A stretch of 64,000 nt of DNA. Source: Candidatus Saccharibacteria bacterium UBA2952 (GTDB taxonomy: Bacteria; Patescibacteriota; Saccharimonadia; Saccharimonadales; Saccharimonadaceae). The stretch covers positions 173,566 through 237,565 of the forward strand of contig DEBQ01000006.1 of assembly GCA_002348605.1 (NCBI GenBank), given 5' to 3'. The notes under the pieces were generated by a model. The model was not told the origin of the DNA. It did no database searches and saw nothing but the letters and a program-made list of their open reading frames with translations. A program made the position numbers and the translations under genes. Below are positions 9,117 to 16,922 of this stretch, piece by piece. Within the stretch, counting starts at the first letter, position 1. Every line of letters begins with the position of its first letter.

Positions 9117-10472
9117 ATGCAACCTACAACTCTTACCGTACTCGGTGCCGGATACGTCGGACTGACGACCGCCGCCCTGCTTGCCCATGCTGGCTATAAA
9201 GTCTATGTCATCGAACCGAACAAAGAGCGTTTGGACGTCATCAAGACCGGCCGGTCATTCTTTTACGAAGAAGGGCTCGACGAAGTCATTCGGACAGCAC
9301 TCGACATGGGCACTCTTATACCGACGGATTCCTACAAAAAAAGCGTTCCTGAAAGTTCGGTCGTATTTTCGTGCGTCGGTACGCCAGACAACCCAGATGG
9401 CAGTTCTAACTTGACCTATGTGTTCGCAGCGGCCGAAGAAACCGCGCGGCATGCGAGGGCCGGTACTGTTTACGTTCAAAAAAGCACCGTACCGGTTGGT
9501 ACGGGTGCTCGTATCGAAGACAAGTTCAAAGAGCTGAATGCTGAGCTGGATTATGTTTCAAACCCGGAGTTCCTACGCGAAGGCACAGCACTGTACGACA
9601 CGTTGTTCTTTGACCGTGTCGTCGCCGGCGGTCGCAACAAAGCGGCCGTTAACCGCGTGCTCGAAATTTACATGGACCTCGAAAAATTCCGCGACCATAT
9701 AGCACATATCGCTCGGGTACGAATCGGTGCGCGCGGCGACCAGTACATCGCGACCACACTTAACAGTGCCGAGCTTATCAAGGTGACGTCCAACGCCTTT
9801 CTGGCGCTCAAGATTTCGTTCGCCAACTCAATCGCTATCCTTGCCGACAAAGCAGATGCAGATGTGGTCGAAGTCATGGACGCGGTCGGTGCCGATAACC
9901 GGATCGGTCGGGCGTTCCTTAACGCAGGTCGCGGCTACGGTGGCGGCTGTTTCCCTAAGGATGTCAGCGGCCTAATTGCCAGCGGCCTTGACTACGGAGT
10001 AGACCTAGAAATCATGCATGCCGCTCAGGCGGTCAACGAAGCTATGCCGGGTTACGTAGTCGACAAGTTGCAAGACACTCTTGGCGAGCCGTTGACCGAC
10101 AAAAAAGTTGCTGTTCTTGGCTTGGCTTTTAAGGCTGGTACTAGCGATGTCCGAAGATCCCCCGGCGTTGCGATCGCAAACAAGTTGGTCACCGCAGGCG
10201 CGCAGGTCATTACGTACGATCCACAAGCACACGAAGAAGCCGCCCCTGACCTACGCGACGGTATCGGCCAAGTAAAGACGATTGAAGAAGCGGCCGAAAA
10301 CGCCGACGCCGTCGTGATTACGACCGAGTGGGACGAGATACTAGGCTTCGACGCGCACGAATTCGCCCGCCTGATGAAAGGTAAGATTTTGTTTGATGCG
10401 GTTAACCAATACAGCTCGGTCGAAGCCTCAACCGCCGGCCTGACATACGTCGGTGTCGGTCACGCGACCTAA
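9117..10472 (+). CDS. ugd: UDP-glucose 6-dehydrogenase family protein
   Basis: It oxidises a nucleotide sugar, most likely UDP-glucose to UDP-glucuronate, with two NAD+. The 451 residues show the N-terminal NAD-binding motif VLGAGYVGLTTA, EEGLDEVI, the substrate loop SNPEFLREGTA, and the catalytic Cys in GRGYGGGCFPKD. The C-terminal UDP-binding domain contains LGLAFKAGTSDVRRSP. These features separate it from simple oxidoreductases. UDP-N-acetylmannosamine or GDP-mannose dehydrogenases share the fold, so the substrate is the least certain part. It is the only plus-strand gene in a short interval flanked by minus-strand genes and has its own leaderless-type promoter. Confidence 0.9.
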   Translation: MQPTTLTVLGAGYVGLTTAALLAHAGYKVYVIEPNKERLDVIKTGRSFFYEEGLDEVIRTALDMGTLIPTDSYKKSVPESSVVFSCVGTPDNPDGSSNLTYVFAAAEETARHARAGTVYVQKSTVPVGTGARIEDKFKELNAELDYVSNPEFLREGTALYDTLFFDRVVAGGRNKAAVNRVLEIYMDLEKFRDHIAHIARVRIGARGDQYIATTLNSAELIKVTSNAFLALKISFANSIAILADKADADVVEVMDAVGADNRIGRAFLNAGRGYGGGCFPKDVSGLIASGLDYGVDLEIMHAAQAVNEAMPGYVVDKLQDTLGEPLTDKKVAVLGLAFKAGTSDVRRSPGVAIANKLVTAGAQVITYDPQAHEEAAPDLRDGIGQVKTIEEAAENADAVVITTEWDEILGFDAHEFARLMKGKILFDAVNQYSSVEASTAGLTYVGVGHAT

Positions 10473-10484
10473 TTTCGGTCGTCG

Positions 10485-11726
10485 CTAGTCTTGGTACTTC
10501 AAAGTGTCGTATGTGTTTGGTTCGTCTGCCTGGCGCCGTTCTTGAGCGATTTGCATCGAATGAGTTCCCAGTACTTCCGGTAGGACAGTTTCGTTAAAAA
10601 CTCGTTCGTGAGTTAGGCTGTCAAGTTCGGCGGCAAACGCGTCGCGCTGAAGCTCCGGAACTTGGTTTATCAGGTAGCGACGGACGGCTTTGTAGTATTC
10701 AGGCCAATCCTCGCCGAAGAACGCGACTGATTCCGGGTCTTTCTTACGCGAAAGATAGTAGTTGGTCGTACGGTCAATGCTTGCTTCGCTTAGACCCTGC
10801 AGCTTGAACTGGGCTGCCATGGCGTCTGAAAAGCCGACCAATGCTGCCAACATTCCCTTAGCCTCGATACTCGCCTGGCGTCGCTCATCTGGAGTCATGG
10901 TCTCGATTACATCGGAGGACACATGAAGCAATTCGCCAAGCGCATCACGTTGCAGCGACGCTTTCTTGAGTAACGATTCCAACACCTCACCGCGCTCATA
11001 CTCCTGAATCGAGCCGTTCTTCACCGCATCGTCTACTACCTTCTCGTAGGTCGCTTCGCTGCTGTAGAACCGGTCGGAGCGGCCGGTGTTTTGAGCCGCA
11101 AGAATCACATCGTCACTTTCGCCTTTTTCGTGTAGATACTGCCACAGACGCCCTTCACGGAGTACCGGGTTATCCAGGCTGTTTTCAAGACCGCCGGCAG
11201 CATTCGCTTGCATTTCTTTGGCGGCGGCGAGTTCAGCCGGCTTTTCGATGTCGTGGACAAGTACGGCCGTACGAAGCGGTGATTCATCGCGAAGTTCGAT
11301 ACCGGCTTCGACCGCATACGGTTTTTGCAGGCTATCAAACAGTGTTGCGGCTTCAAGCTTATTTCTATCTACCTTAGTGACCCCATACTTCTCAAGCAGG
11401 CTTTCTAAGTGATCGGCAATGGCGGTAACTCCAGCAATATGTTCAAGCAGCTGTGTCCATTTTTCTTTTTCGGTCGCGTCAGCACCGGCTAATCCAAAAG
11501 CCTTCAGCGCGTCGAACGCAATCGAGTTAGATGCGAACTTATCAATCGCCCACATTTGGTAAATCTGTGCGCGGTCGCCTTCATTCAAGCGGTTAAACAC
11601 ATCGACTTGAGGATTATAATCAGCGCTTGTTTCGTTCGCGGCGCCAGCCCGGATAATATGGCCAAGGTCATCAATCTTCTCTTCTGGGAGCGGGGTGGTC
11701 GGGAACGATTCGTATCGCTGTGACAT
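10485..11726 (-). CDS. unrecognised 413-residue soluble protein, possibly a degenerate HD-domain protein
   Basis: I do not recognise this family. There is no signal peptide or membrane helix, and it is largely predicted helical and acidic. HIAGVTAIADHLESLL (about 91-106), then a segment ending in ATLFDSLQKPY where an HD pair would sit, and a later VGFSDAMAAQF, have the order of an HD-phosphohydrolase core. However, the HD pair reads FD and other metal ligands are not obvious, so any link is tentative. The promoter is the clearest in the window: TTGACT, 17 bases, TATAAT, seven bases, ATG, implying a leaderless mRNA. It interrupts the glycan locus and has no obvious functional tie to it. Confidence 0.7.
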   Translation of the reverse strand: MSQRYESFPTTPLPEEKIDDLGHIIRAGAANETSADYNPQVDVFNRLNEGDRAQIYQMWAIDKFASNSIAFDALKAFGLAGADATEKEKWTQLLEHIAGVTAIADHLESLLEKYGVTKVDRNKLEAATLFDSLQKPYAVEAGIELRDESPLRTAVLVHDIEKPAELAAAKEMQANAAGGLENSLDNPVLREGRLWQYLHEKGESDDVILAAQNTGRSDRFYSSEATYEKVVDDAVKNGSIQEYERGEVLESLLKKASLQRDALGELLHVSSDVIETMTPDERRQASIEAKGMLAALVGFSDAMAAQFKLQGLSEASIDRTTNYYLSRKKDPESVAFFGEDWPEYYKAVRRYLINQVPELQRDAFAAELDSLTHERVFNETVLPEVLGTHSMQIAQERRQADEPNTYDTLKYQD

Positions 11727-11733
11727 AGAGTTA

Positions 11734-11762
11734 ATTATAGCTCATTTTGATAAAAAAGTCAA
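11734..11762 (-). promoter_or_regulatory. sigma-70-type leaderless promoter
   Basis: On the minus strand there is a -35 TTGACT (11757-11762), a spacer of exactly 17 bases and a -10 TATAAT (11734-11739), then seven bases to the ATG at 11726. The -35 continues as TTGACTTTTTTA, a string shared with promoters in the T4SS locus. Confidence 0.75.
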
Positions 11763-11794
11763 TAGAATGACTTCTCTGATTACCCCCGTTGGTA

Positions 11795-11824
11795 TATAGT
11801 TATAGGTACTAACCGTGTAAAGGA
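11795..11824 (+). promoter_or_regulatory. -10 box and ribosome site for GT2 gene
   Basis: TATAGT at 11795-11800 is followed by a leader with AAAGGA at 11819-11824, nine bases before the GTG start at 11834. The start choice rests on this ribosome site. Confidence 0.45.
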
Positions 11825-11833
11825 ATTGCCCTC

Positions 11834-12772
11834 GTGAAAGTATTCATCCAAGTCCCCTGTTTAAACGAAGAAACGACGCTGCCACTCGTATTTGAAAAAA
11901 TGCCGAAGAAGCTGCCATACGTCGACGAAGTCGAGTGGCTGATTATCGATGACGGATCGACTGACAAAACCGTTGAAATCGCCAAAAAGCTTGGCGTTAA
12001 ACACTTCGTGCATCACCGTCGCAATATGGGGCTGGCACGCAGTTTCCGAGACGGTGTTGACTATGCTCTGCGTCACGGCGCCGACATCGTCGTCAATACC
12101 GATGGCGACAACCAATACCCACAGGACCGTATTGCCGACCTGGTTAAGCCAATCATCGATGGCAAGGCAGACATCGTTATTGGTGACCGACAAACATCAA
12201 AAATTGCACATTTCTCGGGCTTCAAAAAACTGATGCAGCGCTTTGGCAGCTGGGTCGTTAATAAGGCGGCCGGTACCGACCTGCCAGACGCCGCCAGTGG
12301 CTTTAGGGCTTACTCGCGACAATCACTGCTACGGATCAACATCGTCACGCAGTTTAGCTACTGCATGGAAACTATAATCCAAGCGGGCAACAAGCGCCTA
12401 TCTATTGTTAGTATCCCGATTGAAACGAATGCCAAAACGCGTGAGTCACGACTGTTTAAGAATATCTGGCAGCACATGTTCAAGTCTGGTCAGGCAATCC
12501 TTCGCAGCTTTGTCATGTTCAAACCGCATGTCATATTCGTCAGTCTAGGAATCGTCCTGCTCGTACTCGGTCTGATCCCGTTTGTGCGCTTCCTCATTTT
12601 CGCGCTTGTCGGCGAAGGCCAAGGACACTTACAGTCGCTGATTTTCGGCACCGCCATGCTGGTCGGCTCCCTCCTGTCGTTCGCGTTGCTTGTAATTGCA
12701 GATTTGCAAAAGACGAACCGTATTTTGCTTGAAGACCAGCTTGAACGTCTAAAAGAGATTCAGTACAAATAG
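11834..12772 (+). CDS. GT2 family glycosyltransferase (DPM1/polyprenyl-phosphate type)
   Basis: The protein has 312 residues. The GT-A catalytic domain opens with VPCLNEE, then LIIDDGSTDKT and the metal-binding NTDGDNQYP (DXD-like). Two membrane helices lie at the C-terminus (about 235-255 and 270-292). This architecture is that of polyprenyl-phosphate sugar synthases, which load a single sugar onto the lipid carrier for use by membrane GT-C enzymes. The gene starts with GTG behind AAAGGA. The next gene, an LPG-synthase-type membrane protein, starts two bases after its stop, so the pair is an operon. A second such GT2 occurs at 19079. Confidence 0.9.
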   Translation: MKVFIQVPCLNEETTLPLVFEKMPKKLPYVDEVEWLIIDDGSTDKTVEIAKKLGVKHFVHHRRNMGLARSFRDGVDYALRHGADIVVNTDGDNQYPQDRIADLVKPIIDGKADIVIGDRQTSKIAHFSGFKKLMQRFGSWVVNKAAGTDLPDAASGFRAYSRQSLLRINIVTQFSYCMETIIQAGNKRLSIVSIPIETNAKTRESRLFKNIWQHMFKSGQAILRSFVMFKPHVIFVSLGIVLLVLGLIPFVRFLIFALVGEGQGHLQSLIFGTAMLVGSLLSFALLVIADLQKTNRILLEDQLERLKEIQYK

Positions 12773-12773
12773 T

Positions 12774-13685
12774 ATGGAAATGGCGCGCCGGTTGTTTCGA
12801 AACAAGCGGGTCCGACTACTTCTCGTCATTCTTATCATCGGCCTGACGATTGGCCTGTTCGTCTATTACCTTGCTACGCACCCCGAAACACTTACGTCTA
12901 TATCCCGACTAAGCCCGACAACCCTTTTATTTCTAACGCTCGCTTATGTGGGTACTGTCGTAGCTAACGCATTCGTGTTGTTCGCGTCGCTACGGCTTAT
13001 TAAAAAGCCGGTCGGATTTATCGAAAACATCGCGCTTACCGGTTATTCGTCGGTCGTAAACTTCTTCGGGCCGCTCCAAAGTGGGCCTGGCTTTAGGGCC
13101 GCGTATCTGAAGACAAAGCACGGCGTGACCGTCAAACGGTTCCTTTATGTGACGGTTATTTTTTACGGCTTCTTCGCGCTTATTAACGGGTTGGTAATCG
13201 CAGGCGCTGTCCTTGCTGCCGCTAATCCGAATCTTGTTCCGGCTCTGCTACTAGTGATTGCGACTGTCGGGCTGACCGGCTGCCTGGTCGCGCTTCGGTT
13301 GCCGCGTATCGCGGCCGTGCTAAAAAATATCAATCTTACCGACATCAACGTGCTATATATCGGATTAGGTGCTCTGTTGCTCTCAACTGCGACGGCGAGT
13401 GCGTACTTCATTGAGCTTCATCATGTCGACCCATCGGTTACCATAGGTCAAACGATTGTTTATACCGCCGCGGCCAACCTGGCACTTTTTGTTTCGCTAA
13501 CGCCGGGTGCGATTGGGTTTCGTGAGTCTTTTCTGCTACTTAGTCAACAACTGCACAATATACCTACCGACAGCATAATCGGCGCCAGCGTCATTGACCG
13601 GGCGTTCTACGTCGTATTCCTGCTCGTGATGTTCGTGCTGCTTGTAGCATTTGGCGCGCGGTCACGCCTTCGTAAAAACGATTAG
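12774..13685 (+). CDS. LPG_synthase_TM-type (flippase-like) membrane protein
   Basis: The 303 residues have about seven to eight membrane helices. The pattern, including GYSSVVNFFGPLQSGPGFRA and a late LTPGAIGFRESF, matches the transmembrane half of lysylphosphatidylglycerol synthase/YbhN proteins, annotated as flippase-like. The cytoplasmic aminoacyl transferase domain of MprF is absent. Proteins of this family next to a DPM1-like GT2 are commonly linked to lipid or lipid-linked sugar translocation, but the substrate here is unknown. It is cotranscribed with the upstream GT2. Its stop codon overlaps the stop codon of the convergent glycosyltransferase by a few bases (13682-13685). Confidence 0.82.
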   Translation: MEMARRLFRNKRVRLLLVILIIGLTIGLFVYYLATHPETLTSISRLSPTTLLFLTLAYVGTVVANAFVLFASLRLIKKPVGFIENIALTGYSSVVNFFGPLQSGPGFRAAYLKTKHGVTVKRFLYVTVIFYGFFALINGLVIAGAVLAAANPNLVPALLLVIATVGLTGCLVALRLPRIAAVLKNINLTDINVLYIGLGALLLSTATASAYFIELHHVDPSVTIGQTIVYTAAANLALFVSLTPGAIGFRESFLLLSQQLHNIPTDSIIGASVIDRAFYVVFLLVMFVLLVAFGARSRLRKND

Positions 13686-14767
13686 CCTAGCAGCTTCTCG
13701 TAAACCTTCACGTACTGATTCGCTATGCGGTCCCAGCCGTATTCACTAAGGGTGTAGTTACGGGCGTTTGCTCCGAATTCGCGGCGGGATACCGGATTTT
13801 CGATGAGTTTGGAAATCTCGGCTTTGAATGCATCTTTATCTTCGGTCTGCACCAAAATGCCATTCTTGCCGTCCGTTAACGCGTCTTTGATACCCTGCAG
13901 ATCACTGGCAACAACCGGCAGTCCGGCGCAGGCCGCCTCTTGCACGACAATACCAAAACCTTCGATGTCGTTCGGAACGACAATATTCGGCATGACGAAT
14001 ATGTCTGCAGCGCGGTATAGTAGCGACCGCACATCGTCGGACACCCGGCCCATAAGTATGACGTGGTTTTTTAATCCCTTATCGGCAATGGCGGCTTCAA
14101 TCGCCTCCCGTTCGCTGCCTTCGCCGACCACCGCATACATGACCTCAGGGTGGTCTTTTACTAATTCAGGCAGCACGTTCGCTATAAACCAACGCACGCC
14201 TTTTCGCTTGACCAGCCGGCCGGTCGTAAGTAGCAGTACTCGGTTTGACGTGTCTGTACCAAGGGCTTCCGATACTACGCTCGCGGCTGGCCGTTCGTTG
14301 TCATCAAAATCATCATTAATACCTAGTGGTATGGTTTGAACATTAGTTTTTTTGACACCCCGGGCCAAAGCTTCTTGCTCGGCGGCAGCACTAATTGCGA
14401 TGACGGCATCTGCTCGGCGCACAAACGGCGGAATCAGCTTTTGGTAACCGTATTTGCCGTAGGTAATGTCAAGTCCGTGGACTATTACGACATACGGCCG
14501 TCGGAATAACTTGCTTAGCAGCCACCCGATCGGTGCTTGCACCGCATCTTGCATGTGGATGATATCAATTTGCCGGTCTGTCAGTAACTTCCAAAGTGCC
14601 CGCAAAAAGAATAGTGGCAAAATTATTGGCAACCATGTATTAGAACCGCCCCACGTGATCCTATGCATTTGCGTCTTAGTCTTCAGAGCTGCGGACAAAT
14701 CAAAAGCGAAGCGCTCCATGCCGCCGACTGATGGCGGAAAACGACGGGCTATGAACAGAATTTTCAT
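13682..14767 (-). CDS. GT4 family glycosyltransferase (PimB/WecG-like layout)
   Basis: The protein has 361 residues with a GT-B fold. The N-terminus FIARRFPPSVGGMERFA is the usual GT4 opening with a glycine-rich loop. The donor side has TTGRLVKRKG and the EX7E motif EGFGIVVQE, followed by AGLPVVAS. Similar enzymes add mannose or other hexoses to lipid or glycan acceptors at the cytoplasmic membrane face. The start overlaps the stop of the upstream GT-C-like gene by four bases, so both come from the promoter before 16245. Sugar donor and acceptor are not evident. Confidence 0.88.
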   Translation of the reverse strand: MKILFIARRFPPSVGGMERFAFDLSAALKTKTQMHRITWGGSNTWLPIILPLFFLRALWKLLTDRQIDIIHMQDAVQAPIGWLLSKLFRRPYVVIVHGLDITYGKYGYQKLIPPFVRRADAVIAISAAAEQEALARGVKKTNVQTIPLGINDDFDDNERPAASVVSEALGTDTSNRVLLLTTGRLVKRKGVRWFIANVLPELVKDHPEVMYAVVGEGSEREAIEAAIADKGLKNHVILMGRVSDDVRSLLYRAADIFVMPNIVVPNDIEGFGIVVQEAACAGLPVVASDLQGIKDALTDGKNGILVQTEDKDAFKAEISKLIENPVSRREFGANARNYTLSEYGWDRIANQYVKVYEKLLG

Positions 14768-16245
14768 AGGCCTAGAGTAATACTCCGAAGTGCATTACTG
14801 ATACTATTGCCGACTTCAGTACTTATCTGATTTGGCCAATAGTATGGCTTTTCAACCGACGCAAAGTGAGTAACGATGCCGAGTCCTTGCGAAACAAGCA
14901 CTAAGACGCCAATAAAAACTACGACCAAATGCTTTTTGAGGCCTTGAGCAAGATGATTTATAGATGCAATGACAAGCACGATAAACAGCGCCAGTATGGG
15001 TATGAGGTACCTCGCCGATATCGCGACCGGTTGCCCAAGATAGGAAAATCCCTGGTAGTTCGAATACAGCACAGAAAACGCATGCACCGCAATTAAGGCA
15101 GCTACGAATGGAACCAATTTGTATTTTCTCGCCAAATCTCGGTATGCCAATAAGATCACTGCAACGCCGCCAAGCAACGCCGCGTACGCGACGTACTGAA
15201 GAATGTTTGACGGAGCTTTATCAGGATACTGCTGGACTAATGTGTTGGACATTCCCGGTGTCCATGGCGAGAGTGTAAATTCGACCAGCGATCCGGGCTG
15301 GAACGATGCTGGCTTTTCCCGTAGAAAATCCGCATTTCGCTTATACACATAGTTCTTTTCGCACCGTTCCTCGGCATCGGCGGTTTCAACCGTGTCCAAG
15401 CATGTTGGCGACAAGCTTTTATAAGTAAGTATGTTCTGAACCGGCCGCTCAATGAAAAGTAACGTTCCTACCGTTAGCAGTACTAATGCACCCGCTACCG
15501 CCAGCTTTGAATACCGCCCTAATTCGGTACGAGCTGACTTAATTAGCGACTTTGGCTTGTGCCAATAAAGCCGCACGATGTGCACGGTTATCGCTACTGA
15601 ACAAATAAGTGAAATCGGAAGTGAAGTGAACTTGATTACAGAGGCAAAACAAATCAATCCATAGACGATTGCTATATATTTCAAACTTATCGTTTTAGAC
15701 TTAAGAATCTTAATCGTAAGGTAAATAACTAGCAGGGTTAGAGGAAGCACCCCGACGTCGTAACTGACGACACCTATGACAGATGCCACGACTGGTACGA
15801 GCACAAAACCAAGTAGAGTCGTATTGATAATTCCTACCGAAAAACCGAGCTCCTTAAGTATGTTTCGTAAGACGTAAAGACTGGCTGTAAAACAGGCAAT
15901 GCTTATAAGTCGTAGTGCCAAGACATGAGTAAAAAAGTCATGCGTAAATAGTTCGACGAACCGGTACACCAAACTCATAAGGTAGTAGTATAGGTAAGAC
16001 GGCTCGCGAGATACCTGCCCTAAATAGTCCTGTTCCGGGCTCTGGGTTGTTATAAATGGGTTAAGGTGACCGGCGTAGAATTGAATGAACTGAATATGCC
16101 GCAGCTCATCAAACAGTGTAGGCTGAAGCAGCAAGGCGTATAGTAGGCCTTGCCCGATTGCCAGACCGACAATATACATAAAGAGCTTGTCGCTCCTCAC
16201 GATATTCATCGCTATTTTATTCAAGCGAACATAGGCACCTTGCAT
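14764..16245 (-). CDS. GT-C-like integral membrane protein (DUF2142-like)
   Basis: The 493 residues have about eleven membrane helices. The first outer loop carries FDELRHIQFI shortly after helix 1, an acidic DE(x)xH-type motif as seen in DUF2142 and other GT-C glycosyltransferases that use polyprenyl-phosphate sugars. A second larger extracytoplasmic loop with three cysteines lies between residues 270 and 350. It probably transfers a sugar from a lipid carrier to a surface acceptor. It is followed directly by a GT4 gene (ATGA-type overlap). The promoter is TATAGT, eight bases before the ATG, with no ribosome site. Confidence 0.7.
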   Translation of the reverse strand: MQGAYVRLNKIAMNIVRSDKLFMYIVGLAIGQGLLYALLLQPTLFDELRHIQFIQFYAGHLNPFITTQSPEQDYLGQVSREPSYLYYYLMSLVYRFVELFTHDFFTHVLALRLISIACFTASLYVLRNILKELGFSVGIINTTLLGFVLVPVVASVIGVVSYDVGVLPLTLLVIYLTIKILKSKTISLKYIAIVYGLICFASVIKFTSLPISLICSVAITVHIVRLYWHKPKSLIKSARTELGRYSKLAVAGALVLLTVGTLLFIERPVQNILTYKSLSPTCLDTVETADAEERCEKNYVYKRNADFLREKPASFQPGSLVEFTLSPWTPGMSNTLVQQYPDKAPSNILQYVAYAALLGGVAVILLAYRDLARKYKLVPFVAALIAVHAFSVLYSNYQGFSYLGQPVAISARYLIPILALFIVLVIASINHLAQGLKKHLVVVFIGVLVLVSQGLGIVTHFASVEKPYYWPNQISTEVGNSISNALRSITLGL

Positions 16246-16400
16246 CTATATAAACTATACCACGCGCATCTTATCATCAGCACCGTACGCAAAGCTTTGG
16301 ATGACATGATTAACGCGTTGTTTATTCAACCTAATATCACCGCTGCAAGGGTAGACCTGTGGAGCTAATTATGGTAATGTTAAATAAATAGGTCATTGAA
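16246..16400. other. intergenic region between divergent genes
   Basis: This 155-base divergent gap holds the minus-strand -10 box at 16254-16259. For the plus-strand gene at 16401, only AT-rich sequence without a clear -35/-10 pair was seen. I found no RNA gene or hairpin terminator in it. Confidence 0.5.
16254..16259 (-). promoter_or_regulatory. leaderless-type -10 box
   Basis: TATAGT on the minus strand ends eight bases before the ATG at 16245. No good -35 is visible. Confidence 0.45.
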
Positions 16401-16922
16401 ATGAAAATACAAAAAGCATCTCATAAAAAAGCTATTATTCTTTCGGTCATCGGGGTACTTCTTGTAGCCGCCGGAGCAACCGCATATTTCTTGGCCACAC
16501 GCTCGGACGATTCAGCCATCAAGGCACGTGAAAAAGCCAATTCTTCTGACACACAGAACCCTCAGAATAAGAAAGATATCCCATCATCAGACGCTTCGTC
16601 CGGCGTTGACCCTAATAAGTCGACTTCCGAAGTTCCCGTAAAGCCGGAAGCATCGCTTACGATCAATTCGCTCAAGCAATCTAACGGCGAAGTCAGTTAC
16701 ACAGCTACCTTTGACGGAATCGAAGGCGATGGCACCTGCAGTGCGCAGTTCACCACTTCAGGAGCAAAGCCAGTCACTCGCGCTACCAAAGCAAGCGGAC
16801 AAGAATGCAGCGCTAGTATTCCTGAAATGGAGTTCACCCAACTAGGTGAATGGACGCTTACAGTGCGCTACTACAACTCTAACTCTCAAGTAACCGCCAC
16901 CAAGGCAATCAACGTGCGATGA
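16401..16922 (+). CDS. small membrane-anchored exported protein with Ig-like C-terminus
   Basis: The family is not recognised. The 173 residues have a basic N-terminus and one membrane helix (about 12-32). A Ser/Asp/Pro-rich linker (about 35-85) follows, then a beta-rich domain with two cysteines (GDGTCSAQF and GQECSAS) that could form a disulfide outside the cell. The ending SQVTATKAINV resembles an Ig-type strand. The stop overlaps the start of the large secreted repeat protein (ATGA), so they are cotranscribed. It may anchor or accompany that protein at the cell surface; this is inferred from context only. Confidence 0.75.
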   Translation: MKIQKASHKKAIILSVIGVLLVAAGATAYFLATRSDDSAIKAREKANSSDTQNPQNKKDIPSSDASSGVDPNKSTSEVPVKPEASLTINSLKQSNGEVSYTATFDGIEGDGTCSAQFTTSGAKPVTRATKASGQECSASIPEMEFTQLGEWTLTVRYYNSNSQVTATKAINVR

